This document shows, one piece after another, positions 7,804 through 16,877 of a stretch of 32,551 nt of DNA (its first letter is position 1; each line of letters starts with the position of its first letter). A program made the position numbers and the translations under genes. This DNA is from Candidatus Pullichristensenella stercorigallinarum (GTDB lineage: Bacteria; Bacillota; Clostridia; Christensenellales; Aristaeellaceae). The notes below the pieces were generated by a model that had not been told where the DNA came from, did no database searches, and saw only the letters and a program-made list of their open reading frames with translations. The stretch covers positions 1-32,551 of the forward strand of contig DVFZ01000020.1 of NCBI GenBank assembly GCA_018712945.1. Direction: 5' to 3'.

Positions 7804-9825
7804 TTCCTCCGGAACGTCGCCCGTAGTGGCGGACACTTCCGGGGTGCCGGACTCCGGCGAAGGATTCTGCGGCTCGGGCGAAGCAGGATTTTCGGGTAGC
7901 TCCCCGCTTTCCATAAACGCCTTAAATTCGTCGGCGTCGAGCTTTTCGCGCTCAAGCAATATCTTTGCCAAGGCATGCAGTTTATCCATGTGCTCGGTAA
8001 GGATGCTCTCCGCGCGCTTGTAGCCCTCGTTGATGAGGCGGTGTACTTCGCGGTCGATGGCGGAGTTGACCTCCTCCGAAAAGGCCATGCGCTGCTGTGA
8101 AAAGCTCTTGCCCAGGAATACCTCCTGCTCGTCACCCAGGAAAATCGGGCCAACGGCTTCGCTCATGCCATACTCAGTGACCATGCTGCGGGCAATTTCG
8201 GTGGCCTGCTTGATATCGCTGGAAGCGCCGGTGGAGATTTCGCCCAATACAAGCTGCTCGGCGACGCGGCCGCCCATAGCGCTGGCGATGCGCGCGGCGA
8301 GGTAGTTTGCCGTGCGATAGCTGGTCTCTTCCCCGGGCAGGTACATTGTGTAGCCGCCAGCCTGACCACGCGGGATGATTGTCACTTCATGGACATTATC
8401 GCACTCGGGGATATAATAGCTGACCACAGCGTGCCCACCCTCGTGGTAAGCCGTGAGGCGGCGGTCCTTTTCCGTAACCTTGCGCGAGCGCTTCTCCGGG
8501 CCGGACATCACGCGGGTGACGGCCTCCTCGATGGTGGTCATGGTGATCTCCTTCTTGCCGGCGCGTGCGGTGAGGATGGCAGCCTCGTTCATCACGTTTT
8601 CAAGATCCGCGCCGGTAAAGTACGGCGTGCGGCGGGCCAATACTTTAAGATCCACATCCTTCGCAAGCGGTTTGCCGCGAGAGTGCACTTTGAGAATTTC
8701 CTCGCGTCCCTTGACATCGGGATAGTTGACCACAATGCGGCGGTCGAAGCGGCCCGGGCGCAAAAGCGCAGGGTCGAGGATGTCCGAGCGGTTGGTCGCA
8801 GCCATGACAATCACGCCCTGGTTGTGGGTAAAGCCGTCCATCTCCACCAGCAACTGGTTGAGGGTCTGCTCCCGCTCATCGTGGCCGCCGCCCATGCCGG
8901 CGCCCCTCTGACGGCCCACAGCGTCGATCTCATCGATAAAGATGATCGACGGCGCAGCTTTCTTGGCTTGGGCAAACAGGTCGCGCACGCGCGAGGCGCC
9001 CACACCCACGAACATTTCCACAAAATCGGAACCGGAGATGGTGAAAAACGGCACCCCAGCTTCTCCGGAAACGGCCTTAGCCAGCAGCGTTTTGCCCGTA
9101 CCAGGCGGGCCGACGAGCAACACGCCCTTGGGAATGCGTGCGCCGATATCGGTGAACTTCGAAGGGTTCTTCAAAAACTCCACGATCTCGCGCAGTTCTT
9201 CCTTTTCCTCGTCAGCGCCGGCTACATCCTTAAAGGTGATGTTGTTGGCCTTGGGGTCTGTGAGGCGGGCGCGGCTTTTGCCAAAGCTGGCCATGCCCTT
9301 GCCGCTGCCGGTCTGCGAACGCATGATGAAAAAATACAAAAGCGCAACCAGGCCGATCAGAACAAACGTGGGCAAAAGTTCCATCCACCACGGCGTGCCC
9401 GCGGGAAGCTGCGTGGCGATATCAAAGCGATATTCGGCAGCAGTGACCGAGCGGCCAAGCACCTCCTCGTAGATGGTGTTGACGTCGGCGTAGAATTGTT
9501 CCTCGCTGGGAATGGTACAAACGATGTCATAGCGCGAGCCAAACTCGTTGAGGGGGATCAGGCTGTCCTCTGTACGCGCAATGAGCGTGGACTGCGTAAT
9601 AATGACGTCGGAGATCGTTTTGTTTTGTTCGTCGCTTTCCAGATCCAAGCCCTCGTCATACTTGAGGTCAGCCTCAATCCACTGAAGCAGCGCAGAATAG
9701 CTCAACTCCAGCGGCTGATCAGCGGTGGGCGTGCCAAGAAGCTGTACCATCCAGAGGATGACCAGCAGAAGAACGACATATAATAGCGGCGTCTGAAAAG
9801 GACTTCTTTTCGCGTTTTTTTTCAA
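7795..9825 (-). CDS. ftsH: ATP-dependent zinc metalloprotease FtsH
   Basis: A 676-residue membrane AAA+ protease that degrades misfolded and regulatory membrane and cytoplasmic proteins. It has TM segments near residues 13-30 and 150-168 with an extracytoplasmic domain between, Walker A GPPGTGKT (about 240), Walker [12 protein letters not shown], the zinc site HEGGH (461-465; most relatives have HEAGH) and a third-ligand motif STGASSD. The C-terminal 40 residues are rich in Pro, Glu and Ser. The only fitting start is TTG at 9825, with GAGG 9 nt upstream. A strong promoter precedes it (9888-9916). The 3' end overlaps the end of the convergent endonuclease-family ORF by 9 nt. Confidence 0.98.
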   Translation of the reverse strand: MKKNAKRSPFQTPLLYVVLLLVILWMVQLLGTPTADQPLELSYSALLQWIEADLKYDEGLDLESDEQNKTISDVIITQSTLIARTEDSLIPLNEFGSRYDIVCTIPSEEQFYADVNTIYEEVLGRSVTAAEYRFDIATQLPAGTPWWMELLPTFVLIGLVALLYFFIMRSQTGSGKGMASFGKSRARLTDPKANNITFKDVAGADEEKEELREIVEFLKNPSKFTDIGARIPKGVLLVGPPGTGKTLLAKAVSGEAGVPFFTISGSDFVEMFVGVGASRVRDLFAQAKKAAPSIIFIDEIDAVGRQRGAGMGGGHDEREQTLNQLLVEMDGFTHNQGVIVMAATNRSDILDPALLRPGRFDRRIVVNYPDVKGREEILKVHSRGKPLAKDVDLKVLARRTPYFTGADLENVMNEAAILTARAGKKEITMTTIEEAVTRVMSGPEKRSRKVTEKDRRLTAYHEGGHAVVSYYIPECDNVHEVTIIPRGQAGGYTMYLPGEETSYRTANYLAARIASAMGGRVAEQLVLGEISTGASSDIKQATEIARSMVTEYGMSEAVGPIFLGDEQEVFLGKSFSQQRMAFSEEVNSAIDREVHRLINEGYKRAESILTEHMDKLHALAKILLEREKLDADEFKAFMESGELPENPASPEPQNPSPESGTPEVSATTGDVPEESI

Positions 9826-9887
9826 GTCTCGTTTCCTCGCTTTCGCAGCCGTTGAGCGCCGTGATGGTGCTACGGCACACGTCTACT

Positions 9888-9916
9888 ATTATATCAACAG
9901 GATACTGCTTTTTCAA
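9888..9916 (-). promoter_or_regulatory. promoter of ftsH
   Basis: On the minus strand -35 TTGAAA (9911-9916) and -10 TATAAT (9888-9893) are 17 bp apart, in the 99-nt gap between hpt and ftsH. Confidence 0.8.
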
Positions 9917-9924
9917 AGCATATT

Positions 9925-10473
9925 TCAGTTATTTTCGTAAATTTCCGGCTTAAGGACGCCGATATAAGGCAGATTCCGGTATTTTTCTGCATAATCCAGC
10001 CCATAGCCGACCACAAACTCGTTCCCAATGGTAAAGCCAAAGTAATCCGCCTTGATCGTGATGCCCGGCGCGCGGCGCTCCGGCTTGTCAAGCAGCGTGC
10101 AAATGCGCACGGACGCTGCGCCGCGGTTGGAAAGCACGCGGGAGAGATAACTGAGGGTAAAGCCGGAATCCACGATATCTTCCACAATGATGACATGCCG
10201 TCCATCAATCGGGCCGGACAGATCCTTGCGGATCTCCACTTCGCCGGAAGACTTTGTCCGGTTTCCGTAGCTTGACACCGCCATGAAGTCCATATTCATC
10301 GGAATGGGAATGGCCCGGCACAGATCCGCGTAGAAAATTGATGCCCCCTTGAGAATACAGACCAGAATCGGTTCTTTGTTTGCATAATCCCGGGCGATCT
10401 CCGCGCCCATTTCTGTCACGCGCCTTTGAATCTCTTCCTGCGTAATGAGCACCTTTGCCAGATCATTCTTCAT
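9925..10473 (-). CDS. hpt: hypoxanthine phosphoribosyltransferase
   Basis: A 182-residue purine-salvage enzyme that joins hypoxanthine or guanine to PRPP. The PRPP loop is at 98-106 (EDIVDSGFT), preceded by strands typical of type I phosphoribosyltransferases; [11 protein letters not shown] (38-48) and [18 protein letters not shown] near the C-terminus are family signatures. ATG at 10473 is chosen with GGAGG at 8 nt. It overlaps the tilS stop by 11 nt, a frequent tilS-hpt-ftsH arrangement in Firmicutes. No separate promoter was seen, so it is likely co-transcribed with tilS and the hydrolase. Confidence 0.97.
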   Translation of the reverse strand: MKNDLAKVLITQEEIQRRVTEMGAEIARDYANKEPILVCILKGASIFYADLCRAIPIPMNMDFMAVSSYGNRTKSSGEVEIRKDLSGPIDGRHVIIVEDIVDSGFTLSYLSRVLSNRGAASVRICTLLDKPERRAPGITIKADYFGFTIGNEFVVGYGLDYAEKYRNLPYIGVLKPEIYENN

Positions 10474-11809
10474 CCTTTGTCCCTCCAAAAAAGTATTGAT
10501 AAACTGCCATTTGGGGTATACACTCCAGCCTTACGGCCTCCGTACGGGCCCGAAGCGCGCAGGTTTCAGAAATTCCCACCCCTACGGCCCACAGCACTTC
10601 GTTGCCCCTTGCAATAAGCGGCAGGCAATCGCGCAGGGGGCGGTCGATTTTGCGGTCAGTCAGATAGTCCGAAAGCAACTTGCGCCCCCGCATTCCCAGG
10701 GGGCGTATCCAGTCGCCCTCGCGCCGAAAGCGGATGGTTGCGCCCGCAAGAGCCGGGCGGGAAAGCGCCTGCGCAAAAGGGTCGCCGCGAACCGGTTCCG
10801 GAGCGCAGGCATGCGCTCTAAAAAGAGCCAAACCGGGAAGCTCTGTTTGCCCTTCCAGGCGCAACGGCACAGGTTCAGGAAAAGCCGCGTCTGCTTCCAG
10901 GATATACAGACCGTTTTCTGTTTTTTCGACATATCTGCCATCTGGCAGCGTAGTGCCGCCCCGCGGCCAAAGACACAGCGCCGTCAGGAAGCGTATGCGT
11001 TCCCAGGTCGCGTTGCCACCGAGCTTCGCACGCCAGAAGCGCCGCAAAATTGCTTCGTCCGGAGCAACCCGCAAAGGCCAGAAACCTCCGTTTGGCAGCG
11101 ATCTGCGCGTTTCTTCATCCCACCGGGCCGCTTCTTGCGCGACATGCGCATCCTCTATGCCCTGCGTTTCCGCAAATCGGCACAAGGCCCGGCCCGCTCC
11201 AGGATAGAGCCTTTCCAGGCGCGGCAGAATTTCCAGCCGCAAGACGTTGCGCGGCGTATCGGCCACGCGGTTGCTTTCGTCCTCCCGCCAATCCTGCCCG
11301 CGCGCGCGCAAAAAAGAAACCAAATCCTGTTTTGATGCCCACAGCAGCGGCCGCCAGAGATCGCCATCCAGAACACGCATTCCCGCCGCCCCTTCCGGCC
11401 CGGCGCCACGCAGCAAGTGCATAAGTACGGTTTCGGCCTGGTCGCCGGCATGGTGGGCGGTGGCGATGAGCTGCGCGCCGGCCTGCCCTTTCGAGCGGCG
11501 CAGGAAAGCATAGCGCAAGCGGCGTGCCGCCGCCTCCATGCCCTCTCCCTGCCGCCGCTCATCCGCCACACAGACGCGCTCGCAGTATAACGGCACGCCA
11601 AGGCGGGCGCACAAGGCTTGACAAAAATCCATATCCGCGACGGATGTTCCGCCGCGGATGCCATGCTCAAGATGCGCGGCGCATACATCTACGCCACACT
11701 CCAGAAGCGACAACAGAAGCGCCACAGAATCCGCGCCCCCCGAAAGCGCAACCAGTACGCGCTTTCCCGCCGCCGGGGCAATATCGAGGGTCAGCGTTCG
11801 TTGATCCAT
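10463..11809 (-). CDS. tilS: tRNA(Ile)-lysidine synthase
   Basis: A 448-residue ATP-dependent enzyme that converts C34 of the tRNA-Ile CAU anticodon to lysidine, so that it reads AUA. The N-terminal PP-loop is LSGGADS (22-28), followed by AHLEHGIRG and [21 protein letters not shown]. The middle is variable. The C-terminal TilS domain contains [32 protein letters not shown] and LWAVG, as expected. ATG at 11809 overlaps the end of the upstream hydrolase gene by 19 nt; no good Shine-Dalgarno is visible, so coupling seems likely. Confidence 0.95.
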   Translation of the reverse strand: MDQRTLTLDIAPAAGKRVLVALSGGADSVALLLSLLECGVDVCAAHLEHGIRGGTSVADMDFCQALCARLGVPLYCERVCVADERRQGEGMEAAARRLRYAFLRRSKGQAGAQLIATAHHAGDQAETVLMHLLRGAGPEGAAGMRVLDGDLWRPLLWASKQDLVSFLRARGQDWREDESNRVADTPRNVLRLEILPRLERLYPGAGRALCRFAETQGIEDAHVAQEAARWDEETRRSLPNGGFWPLRVAPDEAILRRFWRAKLGGNATWERIRFLTALCLWPRGGTTLPDGRYVEKTENGLYILEADAAFPEPVPLRLEGQTELPGLALFRAHACAPEPVRGDPFAQALSRPALAGATIRFRREGDWIRPLGMRGRKLLSDYLTDRKIDRPLRDCLPLIARGNEVLWAVGVGISETCALRARTEAVRLECIPQMAVYQYFFGGTKDEE

Positions 11810-13128
11810 GCGGCAATATCCCCGATGAGCGTTTCAGACACATGCGCGTCTGCGTCCATATAGTCGGCGGCGGTACCCGTCATCTCGCCTTCCAGATCGG
11901 CCAGCATGTGGTTCATATTCTGATAGAGCTTATAAGTCGCATCAAATTCCTCCGGCAGTTCTTCCTGCCACGCTTCTATACCATCCACAGGACGCACCTG
12001 CCAATCTTTCCCGCCTTGGGCGATAAACAGCGGCAGGCCAATAGAGACCGCGGTTTGTACCGTATCGACGCGCATCTCATCCATCTGATAGTATGCGTTG
12101 ATACCGAATAAGGTTTGTTTTTGCAACTCCGCGTCAGAAAGGCCCGCCAGCGTATCTACCTTTTCCACCTCGGCCTCCACCAGCGCCCGGTTCTCTTCCA
12201 GTACATCGCCGGTGAGCGTAGAAAGCACTTCCAGGTTCTGATGGTACTGGATTTCCCACATCGGCAGGGGCGAACCGGCCAACAGCACGCCGCCTTGCAA
12301 ACGGTCGCCTACTTCCTCGCGGATGGCACCCATAATCCGGGGGCCAAGCATTGCACCCTGACTGTGCCCAAGCAGGTAAATATCGCCGATGCGCGCGTCT
12401 TTTGCAAGCAGTGCGGCCGCTTCCACAGCATCGCGGGTGTATTCATCGTCCACGGTAAAGTCAGCGTCCATGCACATCTCCGGGTGCGCGTAGGTATATT
12501 TGTCATAGCGGATACTGGCGACGCCCAGGCGGGCAAGGCCATGCGCCAAATCGCGGAAGGGCGCGTTGGCATAGGCGGTTTCGTTCAGATCCGAAGCGCC
12601 CGAACCATGCACCATGACCACCGCCGGGAACGGGCTCTCGCCCTCGGGGAGCGTCAAAAGGCCGTTCGTGGCGTCATCCTGTCCGGCGCGCAGGACGACC
12701 GCTTCTTCGATATAGCCGTCCGCGTCCGCTTCGTCACCGGTATTGCGCGCTGTCATAGACGTTAGGCCCAGCGAAGAGAGATGCCCCTGTGCGTCAAAGG
12801 CCAGCGCAAGCAAGGCATCCGCGTTTGCAAACGCGCATTGGACGCTGACGAGGCGGTAACCGCTCTGCTCCCCTGTTTCCACAACCTGCGTATCCTCCAG
12901 CGCGCCCAACATATTTGTGAGCTGTGCCCATACCGACGCCATGCCGTCCGCACTACCCAAGGCGTCCTGCATAGCCACATCTGAATTCTCATAAACCGTT
13001 TCAAAATCGCCGTTCGCAAGCTGGTCAAGCACGCCGAGCGCCCAGGCGCCTGCGTCTTCCTCCGCAAAGGCAGGCATCGGGATCAACAAAACCGAAAAAA
13101 TCAACAAAAATGTCAGCACACGACGCAT
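11791..13128 (-). CDS. secreted alpha/beta hydrolase
   Basis: A 445-residue exported protein. Residues 1-22 form a signal peptide (VLTFLLIFSVLLIPMPAFAEE). An N-terminal region of about 120 residues resembles DUF3887-type modules (QLANGDFETVYENSD). The catalytic domain has the oxyanion segment VVMVHGSGASD, nucleophile S256 in GHSQGA, a likely acid in AQGGKDWQV and a likely histidine in NMNHML. This fits the dienelactone-hydrolase/acyl-esterase-like families, but substrate is unknown. Start is supported by AAGGGGG upstream and a promoter at 13152-13180. It is the first gene of a run with tilS and hpt. Confidence 0.88.
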   Translation of the reverse strand: MRRVLTFLLIFSVLLIPMPAFAEEDAGAWALGVLDQLANGDFETVYENSDVAMQDALGSADGMASVWAQLTNMLGALEDTQVVETGEQSGYRLVSVQCAFANADALLALAFDAQGHLSSLGLTSMTARNTGDEADADGYIEEAVVLRAGQDDATNGLLTLPEGESPFPAVVMVHGSGASDLNETAYANAPFRDLAHGLARLGVASIRYDKYTYAHPEMCMDADFTVDDEYTRDAVEAAALLAKDARIGDIYLLGHSQGAMLGPRIMGAIREEVGDRLQGGVLLAGSPLPMWEIQYHQNLEVLSTLTGDVLEENRALVEAEVEKVDTLAGLSDAELQKQTLFGINAYYQMDEMRVDTVQTAVSIGLPLFIAQGGKDWQVRPVDGIEAWQEELPEEFDATYKLYQNMNHMLADLEGEMTGTAADYMDADAHVSETLIGDIAAWINER

Positions 13129-13151
13129 ACGCGCACCCCCTTTTTGCGTTC

Positions 13152-13180
13152 ATTATAGTATCGCAGCCTTTTTCAGGCAA
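13152..13180 (-). promoter_or_regulatory. promoter of the hydrolase-tilS-hpt run
   Basis: On the minus strand -35 TTGCCT (13175-13180) and -10 TATAAT (13152-13157) are exactly 17 bp apart, 23 nt before the ATG. Confidence 0.75.
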
Positions 13181-13387
13181 CGCCTTTTGTCCAAAATGCG
13201 CTAATCTGCCGCCCAAACGACGTTTTCCCGGTTCAAAAGCTGCCTGTACGTATGAAAATTACGAATATTATACCAGCTTTTTTTGCGTTTGTCGATAGCA
13301 AAACCACCCTGTTCCAGCATAGAGCGCCGCCGATGCGGGAATCGTTAAGAAGGACGGCGTCATCAGGCGCCGCAGGGAGGGATTTCC

Positions 13388-14671
13388 ATGAAAAAAGGTC
13401 GGTCGGGGCGCTTCGCGGCCGCGCTACTGTTTGCGGCGGCACTGGTCGCCGCGTGCATGTCGCCGCCGCTACGCGCCTTTGAAAGCCTGCCGGACGCTCT
13501 TTATCTGAAGTCCGGCGCGCAAACGCAGCTAGAATTCACGCTTCCCGGCAACGCGGAGATCCACAGCGATTCCGCCGCTGTCATTTCCAGCTTTGACCAG
13601 AGCGCCTCCAGCCTGGGCAACACCGTCACCCTCACCGCGGGCGACGAGGCTGGCGAGGCCACGCTCACCTACCGCCTGCTGGGCCTGATCCCGGTAAAAA
13701 CTGTTTCGGTAACGGTTGAAACAGAGCGAACGCTTATCCCCGGCGGGCAGTCGGTGGGCGTGGCGCTTTTGACCGAGGGCGTGGTCGTGGTCGGCTCGTC
13801 CGACGTGGGAACGACGCCCAGCCCGGCACGGCTGGCGGGCATCCGCGCCGGCGACCGCATCGTGCGCGTCAACGACACAGACGTGACCGATGCGGATCAG
13901 CTCCGCAGCCTGATTGCCGAGGGCGGCGAGGCGCTTTTGGAAATCGAACGCGCTGGCGAAACGGTGGTCGTCAGCGTCGAACCGGCGCTGGATGCCTCTG
14001 ACGGCGCGTACCGCCTCGGCGCGTGGGTGCGCGACAGTACCGCCGGTATCGGTACGTTGAGCTTCTACGACCCGGACAGCGGCGATTTCGGGGCGCTGGG
14101 GCACGCCATTACCGACGTGGATACGGGCATAGTATTGCCCGTGGGCTACGGCGGCATTTATGAAAGCTCCGTTGTGGATGTAAACAAGGGCAAGAGCGGC
14201 GAACCAGGCGAATTGCTCGGCCAGTTCTTCGACGCGGAAACGCAGCTCGGCGAGGTGGAAAGCAATACCGACTTTGGTATTTTCGGGACAACAAACGAAG
14301 TCGTGGAAAACCCGCTTTACCCCGACGGCCTGCCAGTGGGCACGCGCGCGGACATCCACGTGGGCGAAGCGCAGCTTTTGACCACACTGTCAGACGGCGA
14401 GATTCGCGCCTATGACTGCGAAATCGTCAAACTGACCGAGCAGAGCGAGCCAGCCACACGCTCGATGGTCATCAGAATCACCGACGAAGACCTGCTCAAC
14501 GCCACGGGCGGCATCGTACAGGGCATGAGCGGCTCGCCGATCATCCAGGATGGCAAACTGGTGGGCGCGGTCACGCACGTGTTCATCAACGACCCGACGC
14601 AGGGCTACGGCGTCTACATCGAATGGATGCTGGACGCCGCCGCCCAGGATGAAACGGGACTTTCCGGTTAA
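13388..14671 (+). CDS. spoIVB: SpoIVB serine peptidase, sporulation signalling protein
   Basis: A 427-residue secreted S55 peptidase of the forespore that, in Bacillus, signals sigma-K activation in the mother cell. An N-terminal hydrophobic segment (FAAALLFAAALVAAC) anchors it. A PDZ domain spans about 115-205 (SPARLAGIRAGDRIVRVND). Catalytic motifs are present: H239 in GALGHAI, and the nucleophile Ser in GMSGSP (379-384). Length matches Bacillus SpoIVB. ATG at 13388 follows GGAGGG at 6 nt. It immediately precedes the spo0A homologue, the conserved order in Firmicutes. A forespore sigma-G promoter was looked for upstream but not convincingly found. Confidence 0.97.
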   Translation: MKKGRSGRFAAALLFAAALVAACMSPPLRAFESLPDALYLKSGAQTQLEFTLPGNAEIHSDSAAVISSFDQSASSLGNTVTLTAGDEAGEATLTYRLLGLIPVKTVSVTVETERTLIPGGQSVGVALLTEGVVVVGSSDVGTTPSPARLAGIRAGDRIVRVNDTDVTDADQLRSLIAEGGEALLEIERAGETVVVSVEPALDASDGAYRLGAWVRDSTAGIGTLSFYDPDSGDFGALGHAITDVDTGIVLPVGYGGIYESSVVDVNKGKSGEPGELLGQFFDAETQLGEVESNTDFGIFGTTNEVVENPLYPDGLPVGTRADIHVGEAQLLTTLSDGEIRAYDCEIVKLTEQSEPATRSMVIRITDEDLLNATGGIVQGMSGSPIIQDGKLVGAVTHVFINDPTQGYGVYIEWMLDAAAQDETGLSG

Positions 14672-14754
14672 CTTCCGAAGAAGTGCCCGGATGAGCAGGA
14701 TTTTTTTGCCGCGCGTCGAACCTGTTTTTCATAAACGCGGACAGGAGGGGTTCC

Positions 14755-15498
14755 ATGCGCTCGCGCATCCGAACGGCGCTTGTCGCGGAGCCTTCCGCGG
14801 CAGAGCGGGAACGGCTGGGGCAGATGCTCTCAGCGCTGGGCTTTGGCCGCGTTTACGAGGCCGAAGACGGCTTGACGGCTCTGCCTCTGGTGGAAAGCCA
14901 CTTGCCCGATGCGCTGGTTGTCAGCGCTACGCTGCGCCCTTCGGATGGCGTATGGTTTGTGCGGATGGTGCTGAAAAGGCCGTTGGCGGTGCGTCCCGGC
15001 ATCGTGCTTATGCGCCTGCCCGGGCTGATGGTGCCCCAGCGCGAGTTGCTTTATGATGCGGGTGTGGCCATCATCGACCGCCCCGCAAAGCGCGAGGCCG
15101 TCGTTTCCGCCCTGGCGCAGACGGACATATGCGCACGCCGCCTGCCTCGCGCTTTCTGTGAAAGGCGGAACGCCCTGCTCGACCGTTTGGGCGTAATCGG
15201 GCACGAGGGCCGCGCCTATCTGGAAACGGCGGTAAGCTACGCCTGGATGGACGCGCGCCTTGCCCGTGCCCTTACCACGGCGCTGTATCCGATGGTGGGC
15301 CGCCATCACGGCGTCAGCGCCCGCAAGGTGGAGCAGAATATGCGCTACGCGATCGAGCTTGCGTGGAAACACGGGCAGATCGACGAGCAATACAGAATTT
15401 TTCGCGGTACGATAGACGCGCAGCGCGGCAAACCCACCTGTGGGGAAATGATCGCGCAGCTTGCGGATATACTGCGCATGGAGGAGGTTTGCGGATGA
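14755..15498 (+). CDS. Spo0A homologue with a degenerate receiver domain
   Basis: A 247-residue protein in the classic spoIVB-spo0A position. Residues 140-247 match the Spo0A DNA-binding domain, including the recognition-helix region VSARKVEQNMRYAIELAW. Residues 1-125 align to the receiver domain, but the key residues have gone: the acidic pair of VADDN is VAEPS (E12, P13), the phospho-acceptor Asp in LVLDI is Ser57 (LVVSA), the switch Thr is replaced, and the K of the KPF loop is R (DRPAK). The fold is probably kept, but phosphorylation at the usual site is not possible. GGAGGGG precedes ATG at 14755. It overlaps deoB by 4 nt (ATGA). The gene symbol is left blank because function may differ from Spo0A. 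Confidence 0.88.
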   Translation: MRSRIRTALVAEPSAAERERLGQMLSALGFGRVYEAEDGLTALPLVESHLPDALVVSATLRPSDGVWFVRMVLKRPLAVRPGIVLMRLPGLMVPQRELLYDAGVAIIDRPAKREAVVSALAQTDICARRLPRAFCERRNALLDRLGVIGHEGRAYLETAVSYAWMDARLARALTTALYPMVGRHHGVSARKVEQNMRYAIELAWKHGQIDEQYRIFRGTIDAQRGKPTCGEMIAQLADILRMEEVCG

Positions 15499-16673
15499 AA
15501 AAGATGAAGCGTGTCGTGCTGGTCGTCCTCGACGGCGTCGGCTGCGGCGCTCAACCGGACGCGGAGAAATATGGTGATGTGGGCGCAAACACCCTGGGCC
15601 ACGTCTATACACAGCAAAACCCCGATATTCCCAACCTTGCGGAGCTGGGCCTGCTGGCCGCCGCCGGGCTAAACGGCGCGGATGACGACGAGCCCATCGG
15701 CTGCTATGGCAGCATGACCGAACGCGCCGCCGGCAAGGATACAACCACCGGCCATTGGGAAATCGCCGGGTTGACGCTTGACAAGCCCTTCCCCACCTAC
15801 CCCAACGGCTTCCCCGAGGAAGTCATTCGCGCCTTTGAGGACGCCGTGGGTTTGGAAACCATCGGCAACAAGCCTGCCTCGGGCACGCAAATCATTGAGG
15901 AACTGGGCGCGGAGCATTTGCGCACAGGTAAGCTGATCGTCTATACCTCGGCCGACAGCGTATTCCAGATTGCCGCGCATGAGGCCATCATTCCCCCGGC
16001 GGAGCTGTGGCACATCTGCCGCATTGCCCGCCGCCTGCTCAAGGGCGAACATGCCGTGGGCCGCGTCATCGCCCGCCCGTTCGTGGGCGAGGTCGGTTCG
16101 TTCGTGCGCACGGACAACCGCCGCGATTTCTCGGTGGATCCCACCGGCACGACCATGCTGGATGTGCTCAAGGGCGAGGGCTACGATGTGCTGGGCGTGG
16201 GCAAGATTGAGGATATTTTCAACCATCGCGGCCTCACCCACTCCAACCACGCCGCCGGCAACGAAGCCTGCGTGGACGCGATTTTGGAGTATATGAAAAA
16301 GGATCACTGGCGCGGCCTGCTCTTCGCCAACCTGGTGGATACGGATATGCTCTACGGCCACCGCAACGACGTGCCCGGCTTTGCCCACTGCCTGGAGGCG
16401 TTTGACCGCCGCCTGCCGGAGATTCTGCGCATGCTTGGCGACGACGGCATGCTCATCATCACCGCCGACCACGGTTGCGACCCGGCCTTCCCCACCACCG
16501 ACCACACACGCGAACACGTACCGCTGCTGGTTTGGGGTCTGGGCTTGAAGGAGGGCGTGCCCTTGGGCGTGCGCGATACGTTTGCGGATGTGTCGGCCAC
16601 CGTGCTGGAGGCATTGGGCGCCAAAGGCCGGCTGGACGGAAAATCCTTCTATGATATGATCGCCATGGATTAA
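15495..16673 (+). CDS. deoB: phosphopentomutase
   Basis: A 392-residue, Mn-dependent alkaline-phosphatase-superfamily enzyme that converts ribose/deoxyribose 1-phosphate to 5-phosphate in nucleoside salvage. Metal-site and catalytic motifs are visible: LDGVGCGAQPD (11-21), AGKDTTTGHWE with the phosphorylated Thr (about 81-91), GHRND and TADHGCDP (near 310-320). ATG at 15495 overlaps the spo0A-like stop as ATGA and has GGAGG upstream at 7 nt, so it is coupled to it. Family length is 390-395. A terminator follows 6 nt after the stop. Confidence 0.97.
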   Translation: MKKMKRVVLVVLDGVGCGAQPDAEKYGDVGANTLGHVYTQQNPDIPNLAELGLLAAAGLNGADDDEPIGCYGSMTERAAGKDTTTGHWEIAGLTLDKPFPTYPNGFPEEVIRAFEDAVGLETIGNKPASGTQIIEELGAEHLRTGKLIVYTSADSVFQIAAHEAIIPPAELWHICRIARRLLKGEHAVGRVIARPFVGEVGSFVRTDNRRDFSVDPTGTTMLDVLKGEGYDVLGVGKIEDIFNHRGLTHSNHAAGNEACVDAILEYMKKDHWRGLLFANLVDTDMLYGHRNDVPGFAHCLEAFDRRLPEILRMLGDDGMLIITADHGCDPAFPTTDHTREHVPLLVWGLGLKEGVPLGVRDTFADVSATVLEALGAKGRLDGKSFYDMIAMD

Positions 16674-16679
16674 GGCACC

Positions 16680-16737
16680 GCGGGAGCGGGCCGCCCTTCG
16701 CCACCGGAGGAGCGGCGCCGCTCCCGCATTTTGTGTT
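16680..16737 (+). terminator. terminator after deoB
   Basis: Perfect 10-bp stem GCGGGAGCGG/CCGCTCCCGC (16680-16689, 16718-16727) with a long GC-rich loop, followed by ATTTTGTGTT. It closes the spoIVB-spo0A-like-deoB transcript. Confidence 0.75.
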
Positions 16738-16788
16738 CAAGTTGTGTTTTGCATTGGTTTTTTCCCGATTTTTACGGGTATCTCCCCT

Positions 16789-16816
16789 TTTACAGTGGGG
16801 AAGAATGTGGTATAAT
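16789..16816 (+). promoter_or_regulatory. promoter of the VanW-domain gene
   Basis: TTTACA (16789-16794) and a perfect TATAAT (16811-16816) are 16 bp apart; TTTTAC one base upstream gives 17 bp. A 61-nt leader follows before the ATG. Confidence 0.7.
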
Positions 16817-16877
16817 GAAAAAAGGTTCATCGTGGAGCGGCCTGCTGCCGCCCGCCCACCTTAAGAGGGAGAAATCT

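Noticed and set aside
13200-13387. Possible sigma-G promoter upstream of spoIVB
   Set aside because: Candidates such as GCATA near 13318 lack a convincing CATnnTA at the right spacing.
14714-14720. Possible 0A box (CGTCGAA) upstream of the spo0A homologue
   Set aside because: It differs from TGTCGAA at the first base, and a single 7-mer is expected by chance.
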